Counted from the first letter of the stretch, positions 51,562-62,456 are shown. The stretch: DNA of 64,000 nucleotides from Polaromonas sp. (GCF_016185115.1 NZ_JACPOF010000005.1:1-64000); one strand, 5' to 3'. A program made the numbers and translations. Notes: generated by a model not told the origin, from the letters alone.

Positions 51562-53115
51562 ATGCAACTCAATCCCGCAGAAATTTCTGAACTGATCAAG
51601 AGCCGTATCGAAGGCCTGACTGCCAGCAGCGACATCCGTAACCAGGGCACCGTGGTGTCCGTTACCGACGGTATCGTGCGTATCCACGGCCTGTCCGATG
51701 TGATGCAGGGCGAGATGCTGGAATTCCCGGCGACCGCCGACGGCACGCCAACCTATGGCTTGGCACTGAACCTGGAGCGCGACTCCGTCGGTTCCGTGAT
51801 TCTGGGTGAGTACGAGCACATCGCTGAAGGTGACACCGTCAAGTGCACGGGCCGGATTCTCGAAGTGCCTGTCGGCCCTGAACTGCTTGGCCGTGTGGTC
51901 AATGCACTCGGCCAGCCTATCGACGGCAAGGGTCCGATCAATGCCAAGCTCACCGACGTGATCGAAAAGGTCGCACCCGGCGTGATCGCCCGTAAATCCG
52001 TTGACCAGCCCCTGCAGACCGGCCTGAAGTCCATCGACTCCATGGTTCCCGTCGGCCGCGGCCAGCGCGAACTGATCATCGGCGACCGCCAGACCGGCAA
52101 GACTGCCGTCGCGATTGACGCCATCATCAACCAGAAGGGCAAGGGCGTTTCTTGCGTCTATGTCGCCATCGGCCAGAAAGCTTCTTCCATCAAGAACGTT
52201 GTGCGTTCGCTGGAGCAGGCCGGTGCAATGGAATACACCATTGTGGTTGCTGCATCTGCTTCCGAATCGGCTGCAATGCAGTATGTGAGCGCCTACTCGG
52301 GCTGCACCATGGGCGAGTACTTCCGCGACCGCGGTGAAGACGCGCTGATTGTGTATGACGATCTGTCCAAGCAGGCCGTGGCTTACCGCCAGGTTTCGCT
52401 GCTGCTGCGCCGTCCACCAGGACGTGAAGCCTATCCCGGCGACGTGTTCTATCTCCACAGCCGTCTGCTTGAGCGCGCAGCACGCGTGAACGAAAAATAC
52501 GTTGAAGATTTCACCAAGGGCGCAGTAAAGGGCAAGACCGGTTCGTTGACCGCATTGCCGATCATTGAGACCCAGGCCGGTGACGTGTCCGCTTTCGTTC
52601 CGACCAACGTGATCTCGATTACCGACGGCCAGATCTTCCTGGAAACCAGCCTGTTCAACGCCGGTATCCGTCCTGCAATCAACGCCGGTATCTCGGTGTC
52701 CCGCGTCGGTGGCGCTGCACAGACCAAGCTGATCAAGAACCTGTCTGGCGGTATTCGTACCGATCTGGCCCAGTACCGTGAACTGGCTGCGTTTGCGCAG
52801 TTCGCTTCCGACCTGGATGAAGCCACCCGCAAGCAGCTCGACCGCGGTGCCCGCGTGACCGAATTGCTCAAGCAGGCCCAGTACTCGCCACTGTCGATTT
52901 CCAACATGGCCGCCACGTTGTTTGCAGTGAACAAGGGCTTCATGGATGACATCGAAGTCAAGAAGGTGCTGGCGTTCGAATCCGGGCTGCACAGCTACCT
53001 CAAGGACAAGCATGCTGCACTGATGGCCAAGCTGGAAGCCAACAAGGCCATGGACAAGGATGCCGAAGCTGAACTGGCTACCGCAGCTGCCGCATTCAAG
53101 AAGTCCTTCGCCTGA
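51562..53115 (+). CDS. atpA: ATP synthase subunit alpha
   Basis: 517 residues from the ATG at 51562 (AAGGAAAGAG upstream; the frame is open to 51505 but the normal N-terminus [19 protein letters not shown] starts here). Regulatory nucleotide-binding subunit of F1 with Walker [14 protein letters not shown], and the signature [17 protein letters not shown] with the Arg finger region. Confidence 0.97.
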   Translation: MQLNPAEISELIKSRIEGLTASSDIRNQGTVVSVTDGIVRIHGLSDVMQGEMLEFPATADGTPTYGLALNLERDSVGSVILGEYEHIAEGDTVKCTGRILEVPVGPELLGRVVNALGQPIDGKGPINAKLTDVIEKVAPGVIARKSVDQPLQTGLKSIDSMVPVGRGQRELIIGDRQTGKTAVAIDAIINQKGKGVSCVYVAIGQKASSIKNVVRSLEQAGAMEYTIVVAASASESAAMQYVSAYSGCTMGEYFRDRGEDALIVYDDLSKQAVAYRQVSLLLRRPPGREAYPGDVFYLHSRLLERAARVNEKYVEDFTKGAVKGKTGSLTALPIIETQAGDVSAFVPTNVISITDGQIFLETSLFNAGIRPAINAGISVSRVGGAAQTKLIKNLSGGIRTDLAQYRELAAFAQFASDLDEATRKQLDRGARVTELLKQAQYSPLSISNMAATLFAVNKGFMDDIEVKKVLAFESGLHSYLKDKHAALMAKLEANKAMDKDAEAELATAAAAFKKSFA

Positions 53116-53167
53116 GTCGGCCTGAAAATATCAAAGCCCAGGGCTTAGAAACCATTTAGGACCAAAT

Positions 53168-54034
53168 ATGGCAGCAGGCAAGGAAATACGCGGCAAGATC
53201 AAGTCGGTGGAAAACACCAAAAAGATCACCAAAGCCATGGAAATGGTGGCGGCCTCCAAAATGCGCAAGGCGCAGGAACGGATGCGTGCCGCACGTCCTT
53301 ATAGCGACAAGATCCGCAACATCGCCGCCAACCTGGCGCAAGCCAACCCCGAATACACCCATGCGTTCATGGAGTCCAACGACACCAAAACAACCGGGTT
53401 TATCGTGGTGACAACCGACAAGGGCCTGTGCGGTGGTTTGAACACCAACGTGCTGCGCGCCTTGACCGTCAAGCTCAAGGAGTTGCAGGCGGCCGGTGAA
53501 GATGCCCAGGCTGTGGCCATCGGCAACAAGGGCTTCAGCTTCCTGAACCGCATCGGCGCCAAGGTGATCTCGCATGTGACGCAGCTGGGCGACAAGCCCC
53601 ACCTTGACGCGCTGATCGGGCCAGTCAAGGTTCTGCTCGATGCCTACAGCGAAGGCAAGATCAAGGCGGTCTATCTCTGTTACACCAAGTTCGTCAATAC
53701 CATGCGCCAGGAACCGGTGGTTGAGCAGTTGCTGCCACTGACGGCAGCCCACATGCAGGCCGACAAGGACCAGCATGGCTGGGACTACATCTATGAGCCT
53801 GATGCACAGACGGTAATTGACGATTTGCTGGTTCGCTATGTTGAAGCGCTGGTCTACCAGGCTGTCGCGGAAAACATGGCTTCGGAGCAGTCGGCGCGGA
53901 TGGTGGCCATGAAGGCCGCAACCGACAATGCTGGCAGCGTTATTGGCGAACTCAAGCTGGTTTACAACAAGACGCGTCAGGCGGCGATCACGAAAGAACT
54001 TTCGGAAATCGTCGCAGGTGCTGCAGCGGTTTAA
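53168..54034 (+). CDS. atpG: ATP synthase subunit gamma
   Basis: 288 residues, central rotor stalk. The N-terminal helix [20 protein letters not shown] and [16 protein letters not shown] and the C-terminal [20 protein letters not shown] followed by [20 protein letters not shown] are the family signatures. There is no plant-type regulatory insert. Confidence 0.97.
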   Translation: MAAGKEIRGKIKSVENTKKITKAMEMVAASKMRKAQERMRAARPYSDKIRNIAANLAQANPEYTHAFMESNDTKTTGFIVVTTDKGLCGGLNTNVLRALTVKLKELQAAGEDAQAVAIGNKGFSFLNRIGAKVISHVTQLGDKPHLDALIGPVKVLLDAYSEGKIKAVYLCYTKFVNTMRQEPVVEQLLPLTAAHMQADKDQHGWDYIYEPDAQTVIDDLLVRYVEALVYQAVAENMASEQSARMVAMKAATDNAGSVIGELKLVYNKTRQAAITKELSEIVAGAAAV

Positions 54035-54063
54035 GCCGCGCCGCCCAGATTTACAAGATTTAA

Positions 54064-55488
<1,425 letters not shown>

Positions 55489-55513
55489 GGGCTAGCGCCT
55501 CGAAAGGACTGCC

Positions 55514-55930
55514 ATGTCAACCATTCACGTCGACGTTGTATCTGCAGAAGAATCCATCTTCTCGGGCGAAGCCAAATTTGTGGCCCTGCCTGGTGAGGCT
55601 GGCGAACTCGGCATATATCCGCGTCACACCCCGCTGATCACCCGCATCAAACCAGGTGCCGTGCGTATTGAAAAAGCCGATGGCACTGAAGAGTTTGTAT
55701 TTGTAGCCGGTGGTTTGCTGGAAGTTCAGCCCAATACCGTCACCGTGTTGTCCGATACCGCCATCCGCGGCAAGGATCTCGACGAAGCCAAGGCCGTGGC
55801 TGCCAAGGCTGCGGCCGAAGAGGCGCTGAAAAATGCCAAAAGCGATATTGATATCGCCATGGCGCAGTCCGAACTGGCCGTCATGGCCGCCCAGATTGCG
55901 GCTTTGCGCAAGTACCGCCAGAAAAAATAA
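55514..55930 (+). CDS. atpC: ATP synthase subunit epsilon
   Basis: 138 residues. N-terminal beta-sandwich ([40 protein letters not shown]) and a C-terminal two-helix domain ([20 protein letters not shown]) that can inhibit hydrolysis. It is the last gene, followed by a terminator. Confidence 0.97.
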   Translation: MSTIHVDVVSAEESIFSGEAKFVALPGEAGELGIYPRHTPLITRIKPGAVRIEKADGTEEFVFVAGGLLEVQPNTVTVLSDTAIRGKDLDEAKAVAAKAAAEEALKNAKSDIDIAMAQSELAVMAAQIAALRKYRQKK

Positions 55931-55962
55931 TATGCCCGGCGCCATTGAGCGCACGACATACG

Positions 55963-55992
55963 AGCCCTGCCCTCCCGGCGGGGCTTTTTTTT
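55963..55992 (+). terminator. terminator of the atp operon
   Basis: AGCCCTGCC (55963-55971) pairs with GGCGGGGCT (55977-55985) with one T-G wobble and a CTCCC loop, followed by a run of T to 55992. It lies 33 nt after the atpC stop. Confidence 0.9.
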
Positions 55993-56048
55993 GCCCGGAA
56001 TAAGCGTCTGATGTGCACCCTGACAGGCCGCCCTCCTACAATCGGTGA

Positions 56049-56621
56049 ATGCTTTTTTCCAGACTCACCGGTCCTTTCAGGGACAGCAACAAGGAGAAGG
56101 CCGCGCAGTTGCTGATCACCAACACGGCACTGGCCGATCTGAGCCTGCCCGACGCGCGCGTGGTGGTGAATGCAATGGTGCTCCGTCGCGTCCAGCATGG
56201 CGTGGTGCTCATCAAGGAAGGTGAGGGCACGCATACCGACTTCATGATGCTGATTCTCGACGGTGAAGTGCTGGTTGACAACGAACTGACGTCCATGGAC
56301 GACAGTATGGTGATGTCAGTCATTGGCTCCGGCAGCCTGATTGGCGAGATGGGTGTGCTGGATGGTGCGCCGCGCTCTGCCACCTGCACTGCGACAACGG
56401 ATCTTGCGGTGGCAGTGCTGTCGCGAGAAGCATTGCTTGTGCTGATCAAAACCAATCCGGCGGTGTCGGCACGCCTGATGCTGGCGATTTCCAAACGGCT
56501 GTCCGACCGGCTGCGTGAGGCCAACCGAAAGATCAGGACGTTGGGCGGGCTCAGCCGGGCATTGCAGCAGGAGCTGGATGCGGCTCACCATACCGGCGGC
56601 AGCCTGGTACCCAAGGGTTAG
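56049..56621 (+). CDS. stand-alone cyclic-nucleotide-binding-domain protein
   Basis: 190 residues: a cNMP domain at ~25-150 with HGVVLIKEGEGTHTDFMMLI, then the phosphate-binding cassette GSLIGEMGVLDGAPRSATCT (Gly-Glu and Arg present), and a C-terminal coiled helix KRLSDRLREANRKIRTLGGL. There is no HTH as in CRP, and no kinase or channel domain, so it is probably a signalling adaptor. The Glu and Arg suit cAMP or cGMP binding. Confidence 0.85.
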   Translation: MLFSRLTGPFRDSNKEKAAQLLITNTALADLSLPDARVVVNAMVLRRVQHGVVLIKEGEGTHTDFMMLILDGEVLVDNELTSMDDSMVMSVIGSGSLIGEMGVLDGAPRSATCTATTDLAVAVLSREALLVLIKTNPAVSARLMLAISKRLSDRLREANRKIRTLGGLSRALQQELDAAHHTGGSLVPKG

Positions 56622-57145
56622 CCCAGGACCGGTTCGTCGGGCAGTCCACCAGATCCTCCCGGGTTTTCCACAACAGGAAAATGCCGGACCAGGACGGCAG
56701 TCACCTCGCCCAGGGCCTGCGTCAGGCCATCTTCAAATCGGCCATCCGCAAAAGCCGAGCCCATGCGTTTCGTCATGGCTTGCCATTCTTCCGGCCCGAC
56801 GTGTTGGTTGAGGCCGCGGTCCGCAACGATCTCGATGGCCCGCTCTGCCAGTTGCAGGTAAATCAGGACGCCGTTATTGTGTTCCGTGTCCCAGATACGG
56901 AGCTTGCTGAACATCATCACCGCGCGCTGGTGTACAAGCTGTGCCATCGTCACATGTTTGTCCATGCGCCAGAGGTAACTCATCGGCAATGAGGCTTCAA
57001 CGCATATGCGTATCTGGCCGCTGTGGCGCCCTTCGCTTGCAGCGGTGCGCCTGGCCAGTCGGAGCAGCATATCGGGCGGGATGGCTCGCCTGGCATCGGA
57101 GGCATCAAGCCAGAGGTGTTTGAGCATGCGCTGTGGTTTGTTCAT
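56618..57145 (-). CDS. TPM-domain protein, small form
   Basis: 175 residues without signal peptide. RTAASEGRHSGQIRICVEAS, then MVFSKLRIWDTEHNNGVLIY-like sequence (MMFSKLRIWDTEHNNGVLIY) and ERAIEIVADRGLNQHVGPEE match the TPM fold of the YgcG/MOLO-1 group. It follows the longer TPM protein by 12 nt on the same strand and overlaps the end of the convergent cNMP gene by four bases. TPM domains are often with LemA; their function is not settled. Confidence 0.85.
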   Translation of the reverse strand: MNKPQRMLKHLWLDASDARRAIPPDMLLRLARRTAASEGRHSGQIRICVEASLPMSYLWRMDKHVTMAQLVHQRAVMMFSKLRIWDTEHNNGVLIYLQLAERAIEIVADRGLNQHVGPEEWQAMTKRMGSAFADGRFEDGLTQALGEVTAVLVRHFPVVENPGGSGGLPDEPVLG

Positions 57146-57157
57146 GTTCTGATAACC

Positions 57158-58096
57158 CTACCAGTCCCCGGAAGCGCCACCGCCGCCAAAGTCACCACCG
57201 CCTCCGCTGCTGAAGCCCCCGGAAGAGCTGCCGCCGCTGCTGAATCCGCCACCACCGCTCCAGCCCGTGCCTCCGCCAGAACCCCACCCGGAAGATCCGC
57301 GCCCACGTCCGCCGAGTGAGCCGAGGCTGGCTATCAAGCCAAAGACCATGCCGACAATTCCTGCGCCTATTGCCAGCAAAAGACTACTGGTAAAAATCCA
57401 GGCCATGACGCCTGTGATGCCGCCGGTCGCAAAAGCACCGCCTTTGCGCCCGAACATGCCGGACAGCAGGCGCGCACCAATGGGCACCGCAAAAAACAGG
57501 AAAACTGCGAGATCACCCCACTGGAAGCCATCGTTGCCGGACTGCTTTCCGGCCGCCTCAGGCAAGGGCAGGTTTTCACCGCTGATGCGGGCCATCAACT
57601 GATCGACCGCAGAACCAAGGCCGCCTGCAAAATCGCCTTCCTTGAAGCGGGGTGTGATGGCCCTGTCAATGATCTGTCGGGCGGCCAGATCCGGAATCGC
57701 GCCCTCCAGCGCCTTCGCAGTGGCGATGCGAACCTTGCGGTCGTTTTTGGCCACAACCAGCAGCAAGCCGTCCCCCACATCTTTACGCCCAATCTTCCAG
57801 CTGTCACCGACACGCTGCGCATAGCCTGTAATGTCTTCGGGTTGCGTGGTGGACACCATCAGCACCACAATCTGCGTCCCGCGGCTGGCTTCAAATGCTG
57901 TCAGTTTCGTTTCCAGCGCCTGCTTTTGTGACGAATCCAGCGTGCCCGTGGTGTCAATGACATGAGCAGTCAAAGCCGGGACTGCCACCAGGTCCTGCGC
58001 GCGGGCAGTTTGAATCAGCGCCAACCAGCCCGGCAGGACACACAGCCATAGAGCCGCCCAAAAGGCTGCCGTCCGCACACGCTGCTTCGATGTCAC
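57158..58096 (-). CDS. TPM-domain protein with Gly/Ser-rich tail (YgcG type)
   Basis: 312 residues. A signal peptide (FWAALWLCVLPGWLALIQTA, cleavage near RAQ) leads to a TPM domain (~35-175: HVIDTTGTLDSSQKQALETK, TQIVVLMVSTTQPEDITGYA, GDGLLLVVAKNDRKVRIATA). Two spans follow (LAVFLFFAVPIGARLLSGMF, TSSLLLAIGAGIVGMVFGLI) and a ~50-residue Gly/Ser-rich cytoplasmic or surface tail. It is between LemA and the small TPM gene in one operon. Confidence 0.92.
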   Translation of the reverse strand: MTSKQRVRTAAFWAALWLCVLPGWLALIQTARAQDLVAVPALTAHVIDTTGTLDSSQKQALETKLTAFEASRGTQIVVLMVSTTQPEDITGYAQRVGDSWKIGRKDVGDGLLLVVAKNDRKVRIATAKALEGAIPDLAARQIIDRAITPRFKEGDFAGGLGSAVDQLMARISGENLPLPEAAGKQSGNDGFQWGDLAVFLFFAVPIGARLLSGMFGRKGGAFATGGITGVMAWIFTSSLLLAIGAGIVGMVFGLIASLGSLGGRGRGSSGWGSGGGTGWSGGGGFSSGGSSSGGFSSGGGGDFGGGGASGDW

Positions 58097-58109
58097 ACGC
58101 GCCTTGCGT

Positions 58110-58718
58110 TTATTTCTTTTCGAAATTGACAGATGGAGGTACGGAAATCTGTGCTTCGTTTTGTACCGAGAAGTTGGGTTTCACGCCGTAGCCAAACACC
58201 ATGGCCGTCAGGTTGTTGGGAAAACTGCGGGCCAGCACGTTGTATTCCTGCACTGTCTGGATGTAGCGGTTACGCGCCACAGTGATGCGGTTTTCCGTAC
58301 CCTCGAGTTGTACGCGCAAATCCTGGAACCCCTGGTTGGCTTTCAGGTTGGGATAGTTCTCCGTCACGACAAGAAGACGGGACAGCGCGGAGGACAGCTC
58401 GCCCTGCGCCGCCTGGAACTTGCTGAAGGCCGCAGGGTCATTGAGCGTTTCGGGCGTCACCTGTATTGAAGTGGCTTTGGCGCGCGCCTCGACGACTTTG
58501 GTCAGCGTGTCCTGCTCGAACGCCGCTTCACCCTTGACGGTCGCCACGATGTTGGGCACCAGGTCGGCACGGCGCTGGTACTGGTTCAATACTTCAGACC
58601 AGGCAGATTTGGTCTGTTCGTCCAGTCGCTGGAAGTCGTTGTAGCCGCAACCTGTCAGCAACAGGCTGGTTACGCTGACAAATGCTGCCAGCATCAGTTT
58701 GATAAAACGGGATTTCAT
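58110..58718 (-). CDS. LemA-family lipoprotein
   Basis: 202 residues from the ATG at 58718 with an AGGAGG ribosome site. The signal peptide LMLAAFVSVTSLLLTGC has a lipobox LTGC. The LemA domain has GYNDFQRLDEQTKSAWSEVL, NQYQRRADLVPNIVATVKGE, and ENRITVARNRYIQTVQEYNV. First gene of the LemA-TPM-TPM operon; the LemA/YgcG pairing is conserved widely and its role in the envelope is unresolved. Confidence 0.94.
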   Translation of the reverse strand: MKSRFIKLMLAAFVSVTSLLLTGCGYNDFQRLDEQTKSAWSEVLNQYQRRADLVPNIVATVKGEAAFEQDTLTKVVEARAKATSIQVTPETLNDPAAFSKFQAAQGELSSALSRLLVVTENYPNLKANQGFQDLRVQLEGTENRITVARNRYIQTVQEYNVLARSFPNNLTAMVFGYGVKPNFSVQNEAQISVPPSVNFEKK

Positions 58719-58848
58719 GAAGGGGCCTCCTGAATGCAAGTCGCCACACTAACATAAACAGATGCAGTCTCCGTAAATCTCCGGCGCATGAAGGGTGCTT
58801 TTGACAGCGCCAGAGCCCTGCCCGGGCACTGGCCAGACTCAGGGCGCA

Positions 58849-59080
58849 TGGTTTGCTGAAAAAAGCTGGAAACCCTAAGGTTTCAAAAAGAAGTCCGGAG
58901 GGCAGTGGCCACGGGACAGTCAGGTCTGCTCCACGCCACTACGGGCGCAGGCAAGACTTGCTGTCTGGCTCTGTGCGGGCAGATGTCATGATGGCGCCAT
59001 CCCGTCTCGCAGCCCCTGACGGTGCTCTTAATTACGCCAATCCGTGCATTCGCGGCCGGCAACAAGCTGTCAGGGGTCAA
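58849..59080 (+). pseudogene. degenerate relic of an Lhr-type (ligase-associated) DEXH helicase N-terminus
   Basis: Three pieces align with the start of the family. First, WFAEKSWKP at 58849-58875 ends in a stop (58876). One frame away LRFQKEVRRAVATGQSGLLH and ATTGAGKT (Walker A) run from 58866 to 58988 and end at TGA 58989. In the same frame QPLTVLLITPIRAFAAGNK (motif Ia, usually PLxVLWITPxRALAADT) spans 59010-59066. So there is a frameshift and at least one in-frame stop, and the rest is missing, cut off at the 3' end of the dehydrogenase gene. It fills most of the 58719-59076 gap. Non-functional. Confidence 0.75.
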
Positions 59081-60030
59081 TAGCCCATGGTGAGGTCGAC
59101 CTGAAATTGCATGGGTTGACCGGCACGGAACCTTGCGAGGTTGTCCAGGAAGCGTTCAGCAGCACGCTCAAACATCCTCGTTTGTGAGCGCCCCGAAAGG
59201 TGCATGGAGATATGCACGTTGTCCAGATTCCACAGTGGATGCCCTGCTGGCAGGGGTTCGGGGTCAGTCACATCCAGAAATGCCGCTGCGATGCGTTTTC
59301 CTTCAATCGCCGCGACCAGCGCGTCCTGATCGACGATGCTGCCGCGCGCAAAGTTCATCAGCACTGCTTCTGGCTTCATGCGTGCAAGCTCTGCAGCACC
59401 AATCATGTGTTCGGTTTCACTTGTAGCAGGCACTGCAAGAATGACCCAGTCAAACTCGCCGAGCCTGTCCCGCCATTCATCGGGCCCCAGCGTTTTTCCT
59501 GATGGATCGGCGTTGCGCCGAACTCCGGTGACCTGTACTCCAAAAGCATCGAGGCGCGCTTCAACCATCTTGCCGATGGCGCCATAACCGAGCATCAACG
59601 CATGACTGCCGGCAAGTTCCGTCTTGCCGGGTGAATCCGGCAGCCATTGGTGGCGGTCCTGGGCGCGAACCACCTCACGGTAATTCTTTGCGATGGTGAG
59701 CATGCCCAACACGACGTACTCTGCGATGGTGATGGCGTTGATACCCGCACCGTTGGTCACAGTCACGCCTCGTTGTTGCAATACGTCCAGCGGCAGGCCG
59801 TCCATGCCTGCAAGGCCCGAGTTCAGCCACTTCATTTGTGTAGCCAAATTGACGGCAGTTGCCATGTCGGGTTTTTTGTACATGTCAAACCAGCCGATGT
59901 CTGCCTGGGGCGCAAGGGCACAGGCATCCTCGCGGCTGTCGAACCAGCGCACCTCAAGCCAGTCGGGCAAATTGCCGACGAGGTAAGTTTGCATTGGTCC
60001 AGGGAGCACGGCGATGATCTTGTCAGTCAT
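59077..60030 (-). CDS. D-isomer-specific 2-hydroxyacid dehydrogenase
   Basis: 317 residues, NAD(P)-dependent family with Rossmann motif LMLGYGAIGKMVEARLDAFG (GxGxxG as GYGAIG). Catalytic residues are Arg in MNFARGSIVDQDAL, Glu in DVTDPEPLPAGHPLW and His in VHISMHLSGRS. The group resembles glyoxylate/hydroxypyruvate reductases; the substrate is not fixed by sequence. Monocistronic; it ends in the helicase relic. Confidence 0.92.
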   Translation of the reverse strand: MTDKIIAVLPGPMQTYLVGNLPDWLEVRWFDSREDACALAPQADIGWFDMYKKPDMATAVNLATQMKWLNSGLAGMDGLPLDVLQQRGVTVTNGAGINAITIAEYVVLGMLTIAKNYREVVRAQDRHQWLPDSPGKTELAGSHALMLGYGAIGKMVEARLDAFGVQVTGVRRNADPSGKTLGPDEWRDRLGEFDWVILAVPATSETEHMIGAAELARMKPEAVLMNFARGSIVDQDALVAAIEGKRIAAAFLDVTDPEPLPAGHPLWNLDNVHISMHLSGRSQTRMFERAAERFLDNLARFRAGQPMQFQVDLTMGY

Positions 60031-60360
60031 GGTATTTTGTTGCGGGTCTTTCGGCGCTGGATGAGGCCATACTGATTAATATAGCCGCATGAATTTCACA
60101 TCTTCCGTTTTGCAGGGTGCGCCCAGGCCCGGGGGCACAGACACGCGGGCAGGACCCGCAATGTTGCCGGCGGGGGTATCCGGTGTTCTGGGTGCCGAAG
60201 TCATGCATCGGCTATCTGGCTGCGGACAGCTTCTCTCACAAGCGGCGCATAGTGGCGATAGAAATCTCCACGGGGAGAGTATTCACAGCATCGTGCAGGC
60301 GTGGCTTAATGGCAGGCTGGACGCATCGCGGCCCTGAGTCGTAACCTGTAGAGCAAGCAT
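60031..60360. other. 330-nt intergenic gap with no convincing gene
   Basis: Two overlapping short open frames exist (60089-60337 and 60117-60344) with no ribosome site, no family resemblance I can see, and in different frames, so neither is called. A possible -10-like TAATATAG occurs near 60078. Given the helicase relic on the other side of the dehydrogenase gene, this gap may also be decayed coding sequence. Confidence 0.4.
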
Positions 60361-60807
60361 ATGCGAAAACCGAAAATTTCTGCGGTCACCAGCGACAGCG
60401 CCCACGATACCGAGGCAGCGTTCTACGAGGCATTGCAAAGCGGCGACATTGAGAGGCTGATGGCCTGCTGGGCAGACGAGGACGATATCCTCTGCGTGCA
60501 TCCCGGGGGCGGCAGGCTTCTCGGTCCAGGCGCCATCCGGGCTTCTTTTGACGCCATGTTCGCCAACGGCACGATCCAGGCGCAACCCGAAAAAATACGT
60601 GTTATCGAATTCATGGGCGCCAGTGTGCACAGTGTCCTGGAGCGTATTGAAGTGCTGACAGACGAAGGTCCGCGCCATGCCTACGTCATCGCCACCAATG
60701 TGTACCAAAAGACCGCCCAGGGTTGGCGCCTGGTTGCGCACCACGCAAGTCCGGGTACGCCGCGTGAGATGCAGGAACTGCTGGACGCACCCCAAATGCT
60801 GCATTGA
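60361..60807 (+). CDS. SnoaL-like / NTF2-fold protein
   Basis: 148 residues. HDTEAAFYEALQSGDIERLM and ACWADEDDILCVHPGGGRLL, then AYVIATNVYQKTAQGWRLVA and HHASPG match the SnoaL_3/DUF4440 NTF2-like fold. Such proteins may be small enzymes or binding modules; the ligand is unknown. It is 25 nt before the hydrolase gene in the same direction, as often seen in Burkholderiales. Confidence 0.88.
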   Translation: MRKPKISAVTSDSAHDTEAAFYEALQSGDIERLMACWADEDDILCVHPGGGRLLGPGAIRASFDAMFANGTIQAQPEKIRVIEFMGASVHSVLERIEVLTDEGPRHAYVIATNVYQKTAQGWRLVAHHASPGTPREMQELLDAPQMLH

Positions 60808-60832
60808 ACATGATTTGTCTGGGGCCTGAGCC

Positions 60833-61801
60833 ATGAACTACTCGGCGCCGTGGTGGCTGCCGGGCGGGAACCTGCAGACCATATGGGCGGCTGTGGTGGC
60901 ACGCCGTTTTGTCGGCCCAAAGCCGAAGTTTCGGCGCCAGCGATGGGATGCTCCGGACAACGATTTTGTCGATGTGGATTTTCTTGAGGTTCCTGTCGCA
61001 CCTGATGCGCCGCTCATGGTGGTTTTCCATGGCCTTGAAGGGTCTTCCGCCAGCCACTATGCAGAGGCACTGGCAGCTGTTGCGGGCGCACGTGGCTGGG
61101 CCTGTGCTGTGCCGCATTTCCGGGGCTGCTCTGGCGAGATCAACCACGCACCTCGTGCCTACCATTCGGGGGATTTTGAAGAGATTGACTGGATATTGCG
61201 CCGCTTCAGGGCATCGCACGCCGGACCGGTTCTTGCAGTTGGCATCTCTCTGGGCGGCAATGCACTGATGCGTTGGGCCGGTGAAATGGGCGCAGGGGCC
61301 CGTGCAGTTGTGGCTGCTGTCGCATCCGTTTGCTCACCACTGGACCTGGCTGCAGGTGGCTGGGCCATAGGCCGCGGTTTTAACCGGCAGGTCTACACAC
61401 GCATGTTCCTCAAAAGCATGGTGCCCAAGGCCCTGCTGAAACTTGACCAGCATCCCGGCCTGTTCAGCCGTGAACGGCTTCTGGCTGCGCGGGACCTGTA
61501 TGAGTTCGACAATGTTTTCACCGCGCCGCTTCACGGCTTCCAGAACACGGAAGACTACTGGGCCCGTGCCTCGGCGAAACCGCATATGAACAGGATAGGC
61601 GTGCCGGCACTTGCATTGAACGCCCGCAATGATCCCTTCATTCCCGCGTGGAGCCTGCCTTTGCCCGGCGATGTCAGTGCCAGTGTCACCCTGTGGCAGC
61701 CTGACGAGGGGGGGCACGTCGGCTTTCCGTCAGGTCCGTTTCCCGGCAGTGTCCAGTTGATGCCCGAGGTCATCACCGGATTTTTCTCCGCGCACCTTTG
61801 A
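60833..61801 (+). CDS. alpha/beta hydrolase, YheT-type (AB_hydrolase, UPF0017)
   Basis: 322 residues. The start APWWLPGGNLQTIWAAVVAR is characteristic of YheT-type hydrolases. The oxyanion region is VFHGLEGSSASHYAEAL, the nucleophile elbow GISLGGNALMRW, and the acid and base are in NARNDPFIPAW and DEGGHVGFPSG. An esterase of unknown substrate. It follows the SnoaL-like gene and precedes the conserved hypothetical gene. Confidence 0.92.
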   Translation: MNYSAPWWLPGGNLQTIWAAVVARRFVGPKPKFRRQRWDAPDNDFVDVDFLEVPVAPDAPLMVVFHGLEGSSASHYAEALAAVAGARGWACAVPHFRGCSGEINHAPRAYHSGDFEEIDWILRRFRASHAGPVLAVGISLGGNALMRWAGEMGAGARAVVAAVASVCSPLDLAAGGWAIGRGFNRQVYTRMFLKSMVPKALLKLDQHPGLFSRERLLAARDLYEFDNVFTAPLHGFQNTEDYWARASAKPHMNRIGVPALALNARNDPFIPAWSLPLPGDVSASVTLWQPDEGGHVGFPSGPFPGSVQLMPEVITGFFSAHL

Positions 61802-61825
61802 GCCCTCAAACCAGATCGGCAAACC

Positions 61826-62401
61826 ATGGATGACATCGTCAAGGCCGCATTGGCCAAGTGGCCCAACGTACCTGACTGCTATGGCTGGCTGGGGCTGGAC
61901 GCGCGTGGCAACTGGTACATGCGCGACGAGCGCGCGCAGGCTGCGGGCGCTTTTGGTGCGGTACTCGATGATCGCGCACGGCAGATGGTCAGCAAGGGTT
62001 CACTTCTAAGGCACGACAAGCTGATCGACTTCATTCAGCGCAATTATGAGAGCGACGCGCAGGGGCAGTGGTTCTTCCAGAATGGCCCGCAGCGTGTGTA
62101 TGTCGAACTTGAGGCTACACCCTATATATGGCGTGTTGCTGCAGATTTTTCCGTCACCGCGCATACCGGTCTGGGTGCGAGACCTCAACGCTGTGTGCTC
62201 GATGACGCTGGCCGCCTTTACCTCGAAACTGACATCGGCTTTGGCCTGGTGCATACGCAGGATATGGGGGTGGCTGCAGAAGCTGTCGAGCAGGGCTTGT
62301 GGGTTCCTCAGGAGGCACCAGCCGCCGACCTGCCCCGGCGTTATGGCTACGTGCCCAGTCCCCAGTTGCTTGAGGCGGCTCGCAGGGCAGCCCCGGTCTG
62401 A
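61826..62401 (+). CDS. conserved hypothetical protein
   Basis: 191 residues, soluble, no signal peptide or span. The sequence (KWPNVPDCYGWLGLDARGNW, RHDKLIDFIQRNYESDAQGQ, NGPQRVYVELEATPYIWRVA) looks like a Burkholderiales-specific DUF of the 2946-like group, but I cannot name it with confidence. It lies 24 nt after the YheT-type gene, so the three genes 60361-62401 are probably one operon. Function unknown. Confidence 0.8.
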   Translation: MDDIVKAALAKWPNVPDCYGWLGLDARGNWYMRDERAQAAGAFGAVLDDRARQMVSKGSLLRHDKLIDFIQRNYESDAQGQWFFQNGPQRVYVELEATPYIWRVAADFSVTAHTGLGARPQRCVLDDAGRLYLETDIGFGLVHTQDMGVAAEAVEQGLWVPQEAPAADLPRRYGYVPSPQLLEAARRAAPV

Positions 62402-62410
62402 GTACGGCCC

Positions 62411-62437
62411 ATAAAAAAAGCCGGTCGTGACCGGCTT
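62411..62437 (-). terminator. terminator shared by hypothetical gene and cytochrome c gene
   Basis: AAGCCGGT (62418-62425) and ACCGGCTT (62430-62437) with CGTG loop; seven A before it form the T-run on the minus strand, so it ends the cytochrome gene, which stops at 62457. On the plus strand the T-run is missing. Confidence 0.85.
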
Positions 62438-62456
62438 CAGCTGGGCTTGGGAGGGC

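Noticed and set aside
51460..53013. Long open frame (517 codons) on the minus strand
   Set aside because: It lies opposite atpA, which is certain; the antisense frame has no family resemblance.
57158..57340. Gly/Ser-rich tail coding repeat as tandem repeat element
   Set aside because: It is an ordinary low-complexity tail of a YgcG-type protein and is translated in frame.
56618..58718. LemA-TPM-TPM operon as a novel system
   Set aside because: LemA with YgcG-type TPM proteins is a common, widely known neighbourhood.
60089..60337. 82-codon plus-strand frame as a gene
   Set aside because: No ribosome site, an overlapping alternative frame of similar length, and no recognised family.
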